The notes below the pieces were generated by a model, which saw nothing but the letters and a program-made list of their open reading frames with translations, ran no database searches and was not told where the DNA came from. The position numbers were made by a program, and so were the translations under genes. A DNA stretch of 44,188 nt from Helochares maculicollis (Eukaryota; Arthropoda; Insecta; Coleoptera; Hydrophilidae), in the NCBI GenBank assembly GCA_033557835.1, contig JAWQRO010000292.1, forward strand, positions 1 through 44,188, given 5' to 3'. This document shows positions 30,129-41,577 of this stretch, in pieces; within the stretch, counting starts at the first letter, position 1; each line of letters starts with the position of its first letter.

Positions 30129-32073
30129 TTAAAAAAAGAAACTTTTAGTTAAAATAAAATCTAATGTATGTGAGTCATGCTCACAGCAAATATCAATGGA
30201 TCTGCCACGAGAGAGAAAATTTTGCCTATTCAATTCAAATAAATTTGTTTGCATATGACCATGTTCTTGTAGGAACTTAGACATTTCGTCATGCATTAAA
30301 CGTACAAATTTCTGAATATTTGGAGAAATATACGTCAAACGATTTGTTCCATCATTTTCTTTCAACTGAGTGAAAGTATGTTGTAGCTGGGGCTCAGAAA
30401 AAAAAACCTTTTTTGCAGATTTTACAATATGTTTGAAAATCTTTCAAAAGATAACCCGCTGTACACACCAATGCTTGATCATCTGGAAGTTCTTCAGATG
30501 AAACCTCACAATCAAAAGCCAGATGTATGCCACTTTATATATTGTCAGATGTTTTGTTACCCCTACGGGTTGGAAAGTTCGCCAATAAAGACAACAAGCG
30601 ATCTAGGCACTTAGAATTGTCTTCTTCACAATTAGAACCACTTGATATGGATGTTGTTAACTTGTTAAAAATTAAAGTTTTAAAAAATGCAACAAACTGA
30701 TGACAATTGGTTTTATAATTGCCCATACCTAACGATCTAATTTGTGAAAAGAAATTCTCAGTAGGATCTTGGTTCAAGGCCCTTGTACAGAGATAAGAAA
30801 CTCCTTCTTGCCTCATCATCTGCCATAAACGCATTTTAACTTGAATAGTAGTCTGCCATCCGTCTATAAAACTGAACTGTTTCGTATTATCAACCCCATT
30901 TACTTTACTTATTACTATCCAAGTTTTCAAACAAGTCAGTTGCTGTCCCCAATAGTCTAAATGCCTTGACTTATCAGACAATGCTCGTTGATATTGTTTC
31001 CCATGTTTTGCTGTACAAGAAAAACTATTTAAAGAATCAAATAATGTGTCAACAATATGAACAAGCCCTTCAGTCTGTAACGTGTCAGGTGGCAAATCTT
31101 CTACTAAAGCAGATGCTACAGTATGAGACATTTGATGCGCAGCATACTTGACTTTCCTCTTAATCGGTGGATTAGATCGCATAGATATCATTTAGCAATT
31201 CTAAACTGAGACGATAACATGTTTTGAAGGATTCTTTTCCTCAAATTGTACCAAGTTTTGAATATGCTTCCACTGTGTACAATCTTTATAAGGTAAAGTA
31301 CACCAAAACTTGTTACAATTTTATAGCCATTTATTGCAAAGCTATAACCTGTTGCTAACTCTGCCATACTCATGACAAGTTGACTGGTGACAGCTCTGTT
31401 ATTTGCTGCTTCATCACAAACTGTGATAACAACTTTTAACCCAATATTCTGTAAATGTTCAACATGCTTGACAATTATTTGTTTTAATAAATGCTCTTTC
31501 ATTGAACCATTTACAAAATAAAAAGATAAAAGCTGTTTCCACGGTTTAAGAATTCCTCAAGCTAAAAAAACTAGTGCATGGTTTGCTCTTTTACAGATTC
31601 GCCCTAAATGACCAAATTCTACATAACCAGTTATCTTTCCTATACTCTTCTCATAATGTAATTGCTCGCTTAGAGAAATTTCATCAATAGTGAGAGTACA
31701 GAAACGATTGGCAGGTATTAAAGATCTAACACTATTTTTAATACAATTAAACACTTTTTCATTAATACCACAATGAATGTCGACATGTTTTAAACGGTTC
31801 TTTAAAGTTGCAACAGATAGCAGCTCCAAATGATGCCTCAGGAATCTATATGCCTTTGGACCAAGCAAGTACCTTCTCCATAATCCACATCTTTCCATGG
31901 TAATTTTTGTCAAAATTATGTAATTGTATGTCCACGAAAAACTTGGATATAGAGGGTAAATTAGACAGCATTTCCGTATAGTCTCTAGTATTATCAGATT
32001 TCCTCCTTTGAGCCTCGAGCTGCCTTTTCAAACGACAAATTCTGGTGGCAGCGTTACGATGAAGTTTATACAA
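30129..32073 (-). pseudogene. P-like transposase pseudogene, copy D
   Basis: In order: a coiled-coil segment (ATRICRLKRQLEAQRRKSDN, 32073-31980); LLGPKAYRFLRHHLELLSVA; RFCTLTIDEISLSEQLHYEK with the first catalytic Asp; VVITVCDEAANNRAVTSQLV with the second Asp; after a frame change the insertion-domain-like region SNPPIKRKVKYAAHQMSHTV; RALNQDPTENFFSQIRSLGM with the catalytic Glu in ENFF; and the tail GTNRLTYISPNIQKFVRLMH. All three DDE residues of a P-type/THAP9 transposase are therefore still visible. Inactivating changes are a deleted stretch near the FGVLYLIK block, stops at about 31557 and 31191, and stops in the THAP region. Confidence 0.85.
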
Positions 32074-32465
32074 TCTAGAAAGGAGAACATTGTATTACAT
32101 ATTTGTAACTATTTCTTTGTAAATTAAATACTACTAAGAATACTAAATTATTTAAAAAAATTATGGACTTGCCATTCTTCATCTGAAGACCGTAATTGGT
32201 CCTTGCTAGTTAAGTCGTGCAAGATAGAATGGTTTTCAAAAACAACAGATTCCTCCCTCTTCTATAATTCCAAAAATGCAAAAGTATAATTGAAATATGA
32301 CTCTTTGCCCAAACAATGCATTCACTTTGAAATATTTTAACCAATAGCTTTTTAACCTTACTTCCTCGGCATCCAAAAGGGCACGCTCTTCTTCAGTGGT
32401 TTCCACTGACCAAGTGTTGGCGGTTTCTTCTGGATGGGAATTATGTCTTCTTGTTGAAAATGTCA

Positions 32466-32630
32466 CTCGCAAAATAAATATACCTTATCTGCTTCCGGTA
32501 GGTTGGCAAAAAGAAGCCACTAAATCCTCCTCTCATCTTTAGGAACAGAAAAAAATGCCAACCTCTCGGAAGAGCTTCTTTGATACACCACAAAAGGGGA
32601 CCTCAGAAAATGGCATCTTTTATGAATTAT
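32466..32630 (-). pseudogene. THAP zinc-finger remnant of P-like copy D
   Basis: The minus strand reads SERLAFFSVPKDERRI-stop-W and then LPEADKVYLFCE-stop-HFQQEDI. This has the THAP landmarks F-x-x-P-K-D, the Trp, and C-x-x-H-F of the C2CH zinc finger. The two first Cys are only partly recognisable (CHFLRSPFVV). The domain would bind the transposon ends at the N-terminus of the transposase. Two stops show decay. Confidence 0.6.
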
Positions 32631-33169
32631 GGACGACATCTAGAAATAATGTATTGATATTAGTTAAAAAAAATACGTCATAAATTATAAACAAAAATGT
32701 TTTACAACAACAAAAGTAACTTTTTCCCTCCTGATTGTTTAAAAGTTGCGAATTGCGGGGATTTCCCCCAACATTAATCTTTTCGAAAAAGCTTAAAATT
32801 AGCTCATCAGCATTATGTATGTTCTTTAATTATATTTCTTGTAGATAACAATTTAATCAATTATGCATTTTTTCTATTTTTGTAATTACTGCATTTTTCA
32901 GTATAGTTGCGCAACATGAAATAAATAATTTTTACAAAGTTTATTCTTACCGTCTAAGCAAATAACATTGTACTTACTGTTTTATTTTGAAAATTGTAAT
33001 AATATATATTATTACAAAATTATTCTTTCTTAACTCTGAAAACAACAGCACTCGTTAAAAGAAACTACGTTAATGGTGGCGATTGCCGTTCTACGAAATG
33101 AGTGAGACATACTAACGGAGTGTCAAATACCTCTTTTGCAAACTGTGCCTTGCTTTAACATACCTTTAT

Positions 33170-33360
33170 ATTTATACGAAGTATAATAAAGGTATTGCAA
33201 TCGTGGAAAAACTCGAAATTAATGTTTTGACGGCTACTGAATTCATTTTGACCATTTTTGTCGTGTTGTCCATGTGTGGATATGTAAGCATGTTAGCAGT
33301 TGGACTATTTCAGGCGAAGCAATAAAATTTGATCTCCAGCTACTAATAAAATTAAAAAGT
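33170..33360 (+). mobile_element. TIR-element family fragment
   Basis: ATACGAAGTATAATAAAGGT begins it, followed by a CTCGAAATTAATGTTTTGAC block, then ATTTTGACCATTTTTGTCGT, in the same order as the left 200 bases of the complete element (27586-27790). It lies about 40 bases beyond the 5' end of P-like copy D. The right part is absent. Confidence 0.65.
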
Positions 33361-34330
33361 TTTACCTTTTTTGCATATAGTGTTGGTTTCTTAAAATTAT
33401 GTTTTTAATTTTTGTAAAATACAAGAAACCTTATCTAAGTTTGCACTGAGAAAATTAAATATTCCTAATGAACTTATTATATTGGTGAATATATGCTTTA
33501 AAGCATATGTAAATTATATACACTACTCAATTATACTAGTAAAATACAAACGTTGCACAAAATATAAGAATTAAAATGATTGGTATTGAGCACCAATTGA
33601 ATTTATTTCATAGATCGTAGGGCTTGATAATATGGCTCTCATTTAAATATTTTTTTACATGCTATTGTACTCTAATAAGCTACACGTTTTAGCAATAATC
33701 CAAAGTTTTGTTTGAAAAAATACAAAATATTATGGAGAAAGAAGTTTATTACTCTTACATCTTAATATTTCAATGGACAGTAGAAAAGTTTCACATCTCC
33801 GAACAATTATTAAGGATTCCGGGAAAAATATCAAAAAAATATTCATGAAAAAGTACAATGAAAAAACATGTATCTATGGAAAACTCAAAATTTCAAACCA
33901 TATTGTGAGATACTAAATACTGTTAAGAATGTAAATTTTACTGAGTAAGGCATTAAAAGGTTGTGATCTAATGCATTTAGTTTTAACACTGAGCTGTTAA
34001 TATATTTCATATAGTTCTGCTTGTTAACAGTCAGCACTGTCATCTAAGTCTACGCTAGCCATATAGGGGGGAGAGGGGAGGGGATGGTGATGCACAGGGC
34101 TGTTCGTTTTGGAATTGTATTGAAATGAAATTAGAATGTTGGGTATACTAAGATTGATGTTAGGATAGTGGTGAAGTTCGCCAATTTGATATAAGTTGAT
34201 AACATTTTTCCCATCTTTTCGCTGAGAATTGGGACCTGGGCAGCACATTAAAAATTTCAGCTACAAATTAACAACTGTCCTGAATGTTTGGCATCCATCT
34301 TAACCATTAATTGTATTTTTTTTAACTTTT
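33361..34330. other. No gene recognised; minus-strand open frame 34024-34248
   Basis: AT-rich DNA. A 74-codon minus frame (34248-34024) has mixed composition and an acidic end (VDLDDSADC) but no known domain. If the candidate terminal exon at 34331-34401 is real, this stretch would be its 3' untranslated region. Confidence 0.4.
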
Positions 34331-34401
34331 TTACTCTTCCATTAAAAGTTGTTGCCTTTCGTCAGTTTCATTGTTCTTACTGGTGTTTCTTCTGTCGCCA
34401 T
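34331..34401 (-). other. Candidate terminal exon on the minus strand
   Basis: On the minus strand CTATTTGTGTTTTAG ends at 34402, a well-formed splice acceptor. It is followed by 23 codons ending DGDRRNTSKNNETDERQQLL-MEE-stop, a charged tail typical of a protein C-terminus. In another phase the exon starts directly with ATGGCGACAG. No upstream exon is recognised. This is one of the few places where a host gene might be present. Confidence 0.25.
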
Positions 34402-34944
34402 CTAAAACACAAATAGAATGAATATAGATCAGAATGCATGGATTTACTTTATTATAGCTTTCTTGTTTATCCGTAAAATAAAAGAAACAAACGGAATTAT
34501 ATATAAAAAAATTCATGTCGTAATGTATAATTTAAAAAGTCTAGAGTGCCTTAGATAGCATCCGCATATATTTAGTATAACTATTTACAAGACTTTTTGC
34601 TTACCAGTCATAACTTGTGAGTTTTATTGAGTTTTCAGTTACCGTATAATTATTTATACAGTTGTGTTACAATAACAGCATTTCCAATACATCCAACCAA
34701 AGTGAAAATATCACACACACATTCCTGTGTAAATATATGTACTTCACAAAATTAGATGTGGAAAGTAAAATTTTCAAATTTTTTAATTTGCAATTTGCTC
34801 ATCTACAGTACAATACAAAATGGTCATGTTGGGAATTCAATTTTTTAGCTCATATACAAAGGTGGCGTTTTAAATATACCTTTAGGACAAGTCCAATCGT
34901 TTGTATATAAAAGAAGCAAAAAGTGACTTTCTAGTAAGCTTTAA

Positions 34945-37218
34945 CACGTTAATCGCTAGACTGATTCGAATAAAATGGTTCCGCAGGCCACAACTTTTTA
35001 CTTGTAAATATGATAATTAGCTACTGAGCTCGATACATTTAGACCGCTAGTGTGCGCTCAATCTCCCACTATTGTACTGACTAACTACTCTGTCCTTGAA
35101 TTTGCAAAATTCATACATATAATACATAAAAATAATTTTACACATCTCAACTTGCATACCTTTATGAGCAGTGGTACAGTGCGGTCCGTATTGCATTAGT
35201 TGTGCGCCTCTTTTGTCATAATATATTGTGATAATATGTCTTCGAAGATATTGTAAAAAACAGAATTTAGAAGATCCTATGGAAGACGTGTCGGATATGA
35301 GTGATGAAGAAGTTGAAAATCTATTCGCCGATGATTCGGAAGATAATTTTGTTACATATGAGACGACACAGAAAGTTCAGACAACAACAAACCTCAACCA
35401 AAACATAAGAAACTAAAAAGGAATAACCAAGAAAGCTGTAGCGCATTACTAGATACAGATGATGACCCAATAGAAGAAGAGAATGAGGAAATTACTTGGC
35501 GTTCTATAACTGATAATTATTTGAAAAATATTCCTTATACCACTGAAAATACAGGAGTACCTACGGAAGTTATCGATGAATTATCTGGCAAAACTCCATA
35601 TGATTTTTTCAAATACTTTATTACCGATGATATAATAAATCATAAGGTTATAGAAACAAACAGATATGGGCAACAAAAAATTCACAAAGAGAACCCTTCT
35701 AACCAATCTCGACTAAAGCAGACGAAAGAAGTCGACGCTGATGAGATGGAGAAGTTCGTGGGTATTATCATCTGGATGGGTCTTGTAAAATTACCAAAAC
35801 TTGTAGACTATTGGTCAAAAAATTTACTTTACCAAAATAAAATCGTAAAAAATATAATGTCTAGCAATAGGTTTTGCGATATTGTTGAGAACGTGGCATT
35901 TTTCAGATAATGAAGCGTGTATTGCAAATGACTGATTGTATAAAATTCAACCATTAGTTGATTTGCTTCTCCAGAGATTCCAGAAAGTTGTTCCAAATAG
36001 AAATGTTTGCATTGATGAAACATTGGTTCCTTTTCGTGGACGACTCTCATTCAAGCAGTATATAAAAAACAAACGCCACAAATTCGGAATCAAATTGTTC
36101 AAACTATGCATTGAAAATGGATATACATACAATATGAAAATCTATTGCGGAAAAGAAGCCGAGCCGGAAGTTCCCGTATCATCGTCTGTTGTTATGTCAT
36201 TGATGGAAGGTTTACTTGATGAGGGAAGAACAGTCTATACAGATAACTATTATACTAGCATTCATTTAGCACACGAACTTCTCGCTAGATCGACTAATTT
36301 AGTGGATACATTGAGAAGTAATAGGAAGTTGAATCCAAACGAAGTTATAAATATGAAGTTGACTAGAGGTCAACAAGTGGAGAAAGAGAGTAATACGGGC
36401 ATTGTTGTGTTGAAATGGAAGGACAAAAGGGATGTTTTGATGTTGAGCACAATACATACTGATAGCAGAAGAGAATCCCAAGGTGGTAATGGCAAAGAAA
36501 AGCCTCAAATGATCATAGACTATAATAACTGCAAGGCGTTTATAGATCTATCCGATCAAATGAAATCATATTCCAGCGCTTTGAGGAGAGGAATAAAATG
36601 GTTTCGCAAGTTAGTAGTGGAGTTGATAACAGGAACAGCTCTCATAAATGCATAAACTATACACAAGAAAGTATCTAGGAAAAAAATTTCTATTACAAAA
36701 TTCAAAGAACAACTTCTAATAAAATTATTTGAATTAGAAGAAGATAAAAAAGTAGCTGTAAGCTCACCTATATGGGATCAGTTCGTCGTTGATGCATTAT
36801 GTGATACAAAAGATTGCAAAACGAGGTGGTCGTAATCTTGCAACAAGTGCATGCAAACAATCTAACTATAAATGTTTGAAGTGTGATTCCCACTTTTGTA
36901 TCGAATGTTTTTTTTTCAGACTTAATGTCTTTGCAACAAAATAAAACATCATTTTATAGTTTAGATTATATATTTTTTTTTGTTTTACCTTTTTTCATTG
37001 ATAATTCGGGCTAATAAATATATACTATTATGATAAGAAGTTTTATTACAATGTCTATGAAACCCATAATAAAATTACTAGGACAGAAGTATAAAACTGA
37101 TCGATATGCACTATGTTAAAGCACACAAAGGTGAGTCATATTTATTTATTTTGACTCACGTGGCCCCGTGGTATCTCAAAGGTGCGAGCTAAAATTAACT
37201 CGCGCGGCGATTAACGTG
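34945..37218 (+). mobile_element. piggyBac-like transposon with intact ends
   Basis: The element is 2274 bp, bounded by TTAA at 34941-34944 and 37219-37222, the exact target duplication of this superfamily. Perfect 12-bp terminal inverted repeats, CACGTTAATCGC (34945-34956) and GCGATTAACGTG (37207-37218), abut the TTAA copies. Length and layout (single transposase, about 300-bp flanks) match piggyBac elements. Both ends are intact, so it could in principle be moved in trans. Confidence 0.93.
35279..36945 (+). pseudogene. piggyBac transposase (DDE_Tnp_1_7 type), frameshifted
   Basis: The start chosen is ATG 35279 (MEDVSDMSDEEVENLF), because piggyBac transposases begin with an acidic N-terminus. 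The coding sequence shifts frame at about 35395, reads through ITDNYLKNIPYTTENTGVP, YDFFKYFITDDII and EMEKFVGIIIWMGLVKLP, then shifts back near 35910 with a stop at about 35933. The catalytic core follows: VCIDETLVPFRGRLS (Asp codon 36014), GRTVYTDNYYTS (Asp 36242) and CKAFIDLSDQM (Asp 36545), the full DDD triad. A stop at 36653-36655 and another shift precede the Cys-rich C-terminal domain (YKCLKCDSHFCIECF, near 36870-36910). Only about five lesions in about 550 codons suggest fairly recent decay. Confidence 0.9.
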
Positions 37219-37222
37219 TTAA

Positions 37223-38887
37223 TATTAAGCGCTTAATAACATCCAAAAATTTTTTTTATATAGGTGATAAGAGTCATGTTTTAGTCATTAAAATTGCCTA
37301 CCTATTACCTTAAGACCCGAGATGACAGCTTCTGAGCAACACAGATAATTGAGGGAGACAACGATAGAAATGATTAAGAAATCGAAGGAAAAGGATTAAA
37401 CTATTTTTATTTTGTCATTAGAAAAGTAGCTGAGAAGTAGGATCATAACTAATTTTGAAATTTAGCAAATTTTTAATCAAATAATGTATCTTTGCACTTA
37501 CCCTATGCAAGTTCAGCCTTTTATTAAGATGTTATACATCCAAACGCAAACCACTGACGCTTACATGCTTCCTGTAACCAAAACATAAATCATTTTATCA
37601 TAAAATATTAAAATATTACTATCCTATAATTAATAACATTACATATAATTATATTTCTGAAACTTTAAGGCGATTGCTTTTGTCAATGTCTCATAAAAAT
37701 AACCGATAGAGCAATTAATACATGGTATGTGTTGAAATTCAGAAACCACTATGTTTAAAATAAATTTATAAAAAAACAATAACAAAACGGTATGTTTTGT
37801 AAAATAGAAAATACAATTACGGAAGAATAATAAATCAAACAGAGAAAAAATTTGATGTACTAAGACAAGACATATAGTTTATTGTTTCTTGCTTTGACAA
37901 ACAAGAAATACATTCTGGAGGTAAAATCCTTTCTATAATACAGATCACATGTATTGCTTATAGCATTAAGTTTTAGATAGAAAATATTTTAGGTCTGTTA
38001 AGTATTAAGAGATTATCATTCGTTTCTACTTTCACTCACTAAAGGTACTAGAATTGAACTGATTTTGGTACTTTTAGTACAGTTTATGCCAGTATTGAAG
38101 TGCAGCTATAATATAACTTAATTAGACACTAATTTGTATCCACATCATTAATGAAACTATTACAAAAATATTAAACTGATTCCTGATATTTTGTAAAAAA
38201 TGTTGTTACCCGAAAGAAAATTATTTGACCAAATAAATTTTAAACATTTCTTTCACAAAAAAAATCAATCTAACGGGAGTAAATATTTGTTCAGATTTAT
38301 TAAATTCGTTTTTAGAAATTTGGCAAAAAGAATTTTGATTGACATATTAAAGAAAACATTTATAGTAGTTAAGTCTTTTGATCATTTCTATTATAATATT
38401 TACTACTACGTTATTGGCATCATTTTGGTAAAATTCTTCAAATTTCCGTTGCACTTTATTTCTTACAGGAACTGTAGAAACCATTAGCTATTAAAATATT
38501 GTAAGCGTGCTAAAATTTCTGTTCAAAAATTAATATTCTTTATTCATCCATTTATCTATTTTTGCACAAAATTTGCTATAATGATGCCATTTAGGTTTGG
38601 CCACAAAATCTTTCCTGCACAGTATTAAATGTAGTAATTTAGTTAACTTTAAGGATTTTATTTGTTTTTTGGTATCTTGGCATTTTTATTACAGATTCAG
38701 AATATGTGTTAAATATGTAGTGTTAAAGAATTATTTTGTATTTGCACCAGATTAAGCACCAGTTGTGTTAATTTAGTTACCTAAAGACATTTACTTGAGA
38801 TTTATAAAATAGAAATTAGTTCTCCTTTGGCTCTTCAATTTGTCTGTAATTGTAATTTAGGTTGCTTTTCAATGTTTGCTTTACTAT
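37223..38887. other. No gene recognised
   Basis: AT-rich, about 1.7 kb. The longest frame (plus 38200-38487) encodes a Phe/Ile/Lys-rich peptide typical of random AT-rich translation. No TIRs or tandem arrays are seen. Confidence 0.6.
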
Positions 38888-38889
38888 TA

Positions 38890-39864
38890 GGGGGATCGGA
38901 AAGTAATGTCGATTCTGCGCATGTCGATATTTGATTGTCATTTGGTAGCTCTAGCTCATTACGTACTTGGAAGGCGTGACAAAGAGATTTTGAGGTTATT
39001 GTATCATATTTGCTTCTGAATAATTACGTATTAGACTTTTTTGCAATTTGGAGTGAAATGGCCAGCCAAATAGCAGAAGAGCATATCCGGCATTGTACGT
39101 TTTGAGGAACTTTCAAATATCCTTAACCAACCTTGGTCGACCATCCAAGAACATTTGCCGCAGATTGGAAAAATAAGCAGAGCTGATGTTTGGATCCGTT
39201 TTTTGATCGCTTGATCATTGGAGACGAAAAATGGGTCCTGTGCTACAATTCCAAACCCAAAAGGCAGTGGCTCAGCCGAAATGAATTACCACAAATTACT
39301 GTAAAGCCGGGTTTACACCCCAAAAAGTCACTTCCGTGTGTTTGGTGGAATACACGCGGAGTTGTTAACTTTGAAGTGTTAAAACCTGGATAAACTGTTA
39401 ATGCAGATGTCTATTTTGAACAATTGCAATGAATTAAACGGTTTTTGATTGAAAAGTATCCGGCAACTGTCAACAGAAAAGGAGTTATTCTGCAACATGA
39501 CAATGCAAGACCGCACTGTGCTAAACAGACCTTAGACAAAATTAACAAATTGGGGTGGGAGATACTGCCTCACGCACCATACTCGCCCGATATTGCATTA
39601 TCGAATTACCATCTATTCCGATCACTGCAACATTGTCTTAGTGTCAAAAAATTAGAAAATTTTGATGATGTCGAAAATGCTATTTCGACATATTTTACAG
39701 AAAAACCAATTGATTTTTACTGCTCTGGCATTGAAAAGTTGTATACTAGATGGCAAAAGGTTGTTGATAACGAAGGTGAATATAATTGTTGATTAGAAAT
39801 AAAAATTTGTTAAAAATGTAGTCGTGTGAATTTAACTTAAGAAAACATTACTTTCCGGTCCCCT
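38890..39864 (+). mobile_element. mariner-family transposon 2 (internally deleted)
   Basis: The ends are TTAGGGGGATCGGAAAG (from 38887) and, reversed, TTAAGGGGACCGGAAAG (to 39867). These inverted repeats continue with TAATGT, and TA is present at both borders (38888-38889 and 39865-39866) as expected. At about 975 bp it is shorter than a complete mariner. The end sequence is unlike mariner 1, so it belongs to a separate family. Confidence 0.88.
39058..39792 (+). pseudogene. mariner transposase, N-terminal deletion and mutated triad
   Basis: ATG 39058 starts MASQIAEEHIRHC, the beginning of the DNA-binding domain. It is fused after a frame change to FEELSNILNQPWSTIQEHLP, the second helix-turn-helix, so most of the first HTH region is deleted. 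After a further gap comes the catalytic part: RLIIGDEKWVLCYNSKPKRQ (first Asp), VILQHDNARPHCAKQTL (second Asp) and APYSPDIALSNYHLF. In mariners the third Asp lies in the AP-S-D-Y-H-L-F motif; here the codon is AAT (Asn), so the DD34D triad is broken. Stops at 39391-39393 and about 39432. The C-terminus ends WQKVVDNEGEYNC-stop. Confidence 0.9.
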
Positions 39865-39866
39865 TA

Positions 39867-40731
39867 ATATTAACGGAAAGCATTTTTAACCATCTAGCAA
39901 ACTATTTTACCAGAATTGAATAACAAATGGATCACTATTGTCGTTATAATCTGATACTTGATACAATTTATACACACAAACAGTAGTTTTCTATATACCG
40001 CCTCAGATATGGAATTGCTCTTGATTTTGCACAGTATAACTAATATTCTAGATAGTAGTATCTGGATATGTGGCCATTGATCTGCAGGAAGTAACAAATC
40101 AAAATCGTGCCGAACAACACGTAATCAAAGATGTAAGACTCAAATGACTACAGATTTCTCAGAATATTTAAGGAAAGTAAATATCGGGGAGGGTATGAAA
40201 TCAACCATAAAAAGGAAAAACGTGCTATTAAACTATTATCATAAGCAGCGGTAATGTTAAAAAATAATTTTGAAAGATTTACTGTTAGAGAAGGCAAAGT
40301 GCCTGTCCACAAGTACATTAAAAATAATGTTTGTATCTACAATTAAATTAAAGTTTTGGGAATTTATTTTTTGTTTCAAGCAATGAGAGAAGTCCATTGT
40401 TTAGTATGTGATGAAACGATTTAGTGCTGTATGTCGATATGAGCTTGCTACGGACAGAACTGTGGTAGCTTTTAAAATAAATACGATCACATAATCTATT
40501 TCATAGGAACTGTTACTATTGATAAAATGCCATTTTAATTTTTCACCTTTTGGCAATGTCAGGTATAGATAGAATTCTGTAGTTGATTATATCTAGTCCT
40601 AAGACAGATTATTTTTAATTTTTCAAACTTTTACAAAATATAGAGCATCTCATTGAACAGAGTAGATATAGTATTTCATGTGATACTTCGATATTTAATT
40701 TGAGAAACAATGTAGCTAGGGTGCATAGGAC
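39867..40731. other. No gene recognised
   Basis: AT-rich DNA. The minus frame at 39894-40097 lacks any domain. No repeats are seen. Confidence 0.6.
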
Positions 40732-40980
40732 CTAGTTTTGAATAAAATATGCCACTCCTTTTCCATCTGTGCAACCGGGTAAGTAGAATCTTTTTTTAAA
40801 AATAAAAGTTTCTAAGATTTGATATTTCATGTCTAGGATAATTCTTTTTGCTTGGACATATATTTTTTTGTATCTTTTGTATTTATCGGTGCAGGGTGCT
40901 ACTTTATGTTCTTTTGACATATGATGGTGCCTGCTTAACCCAGTCTTGCATTCATTGTTACAACAATCTTCTTTTTAGTA
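40732..40980 (-). CDS. Unrecognised ORF with one C2H2-like motif
   Basis: The minus frame is open upstream of its ATG at 40920 to about 40975 and includes CNNECKTGLSRHHHMSKEHK. This is a Cys-X3-Cys, Gly-Leu-Ser-x-His, X-His arrangement like the short zinc fingers found in some retroelement proteins. The rest is Lys/Tyr-rich (KYKRYKKIYVQAKRIILDMK). No catalytic motif is present. It may be a scrap of a retroelement or chance. Confidence 0.2.
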
Positions 40981-41577
40981 GTTGAAGTTTCTGAGTTGTA
41001 GTGAACTACCGTTATGTAGGATATAGTTTATTTGGCTAACACAAGATTACTAAAAGAAAAAATTAAAATGTGACCCAATCTATTAATTGTAAGTTTGTGC
41101 TATTTTAGATTATTTATATTTATTTAGCTTCTAATTTATTTGAGGCCAATTTACTATAAGTTATAGTCAAATCTACATTTAGTTGGCTAGAAGGTGAATT
41201 CCGGTTTGATCGTTTTTATCATGTAGGATTACAAAATCGTTTTATTCGATATTTTCTAGTAGAGAGATATCTTAATAATTCGAATAAATTATTTTATAAA
41301 TATCATACACAAAAATATTATGTTAACGTTCGCCTTTATACTGCTATAGCCTTTTTGTAAGGTGTTCTACTGGAACTATAAGAGACATTTGCTGAGACAA
41401 GAACTGCAAAAAGTTGAAAAATTTAACCGGGTATTTTCCACGTATTTTTAAATACCTTTGCGATATCAATTTCTTGATCAAAAAGGATGGTAGTCGTGAT
41501 TACTTCTATTATCTAATAAATCTGTTGCTCCACTAAATTACTTCAAAACCCATTCTTGTATTGATTAGAATTTAAGA
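40981..41577. other. No gene recognised
   Basis: AT-rich DNA without notable frames or repeats. Confidence 0.6.

Larger units (their letters stand above)
29606..33129 (-). mobile_element. P-element-like transposon, copy D (longest copy)
   Basis: It runs from the 3' end (CCATCGAACAACTATACTAG at 29607) to the 5' end (reverse complement of GGAGTGTCAAATA, to 33129). At about 3.5 kb it contains every coding block seen in the other copies plus the THAP region and 5' noncoding DNA, so it serves as the family reference. Copies A, B, C and E can each be mapped onto it. No convincing inverted repeats or 8-bp target duplication are visible at these ends, so the true termini may be slightly off. Confidence 0.8.

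Noticed and set aside
29606..33129. A host THAP9-like gene rather than a transposon
   Set aside because: Five copies with shared noncoding ends, internal deletions and stops in all of them fit a mobile family, not a single-copy domesticated gene.
38200..38487. 95-codon ORF
   Set aside because: A Phe/Ile/Lys/Tyr-rich peptide without a domain, as expected by chance in very AT-rich DNA.
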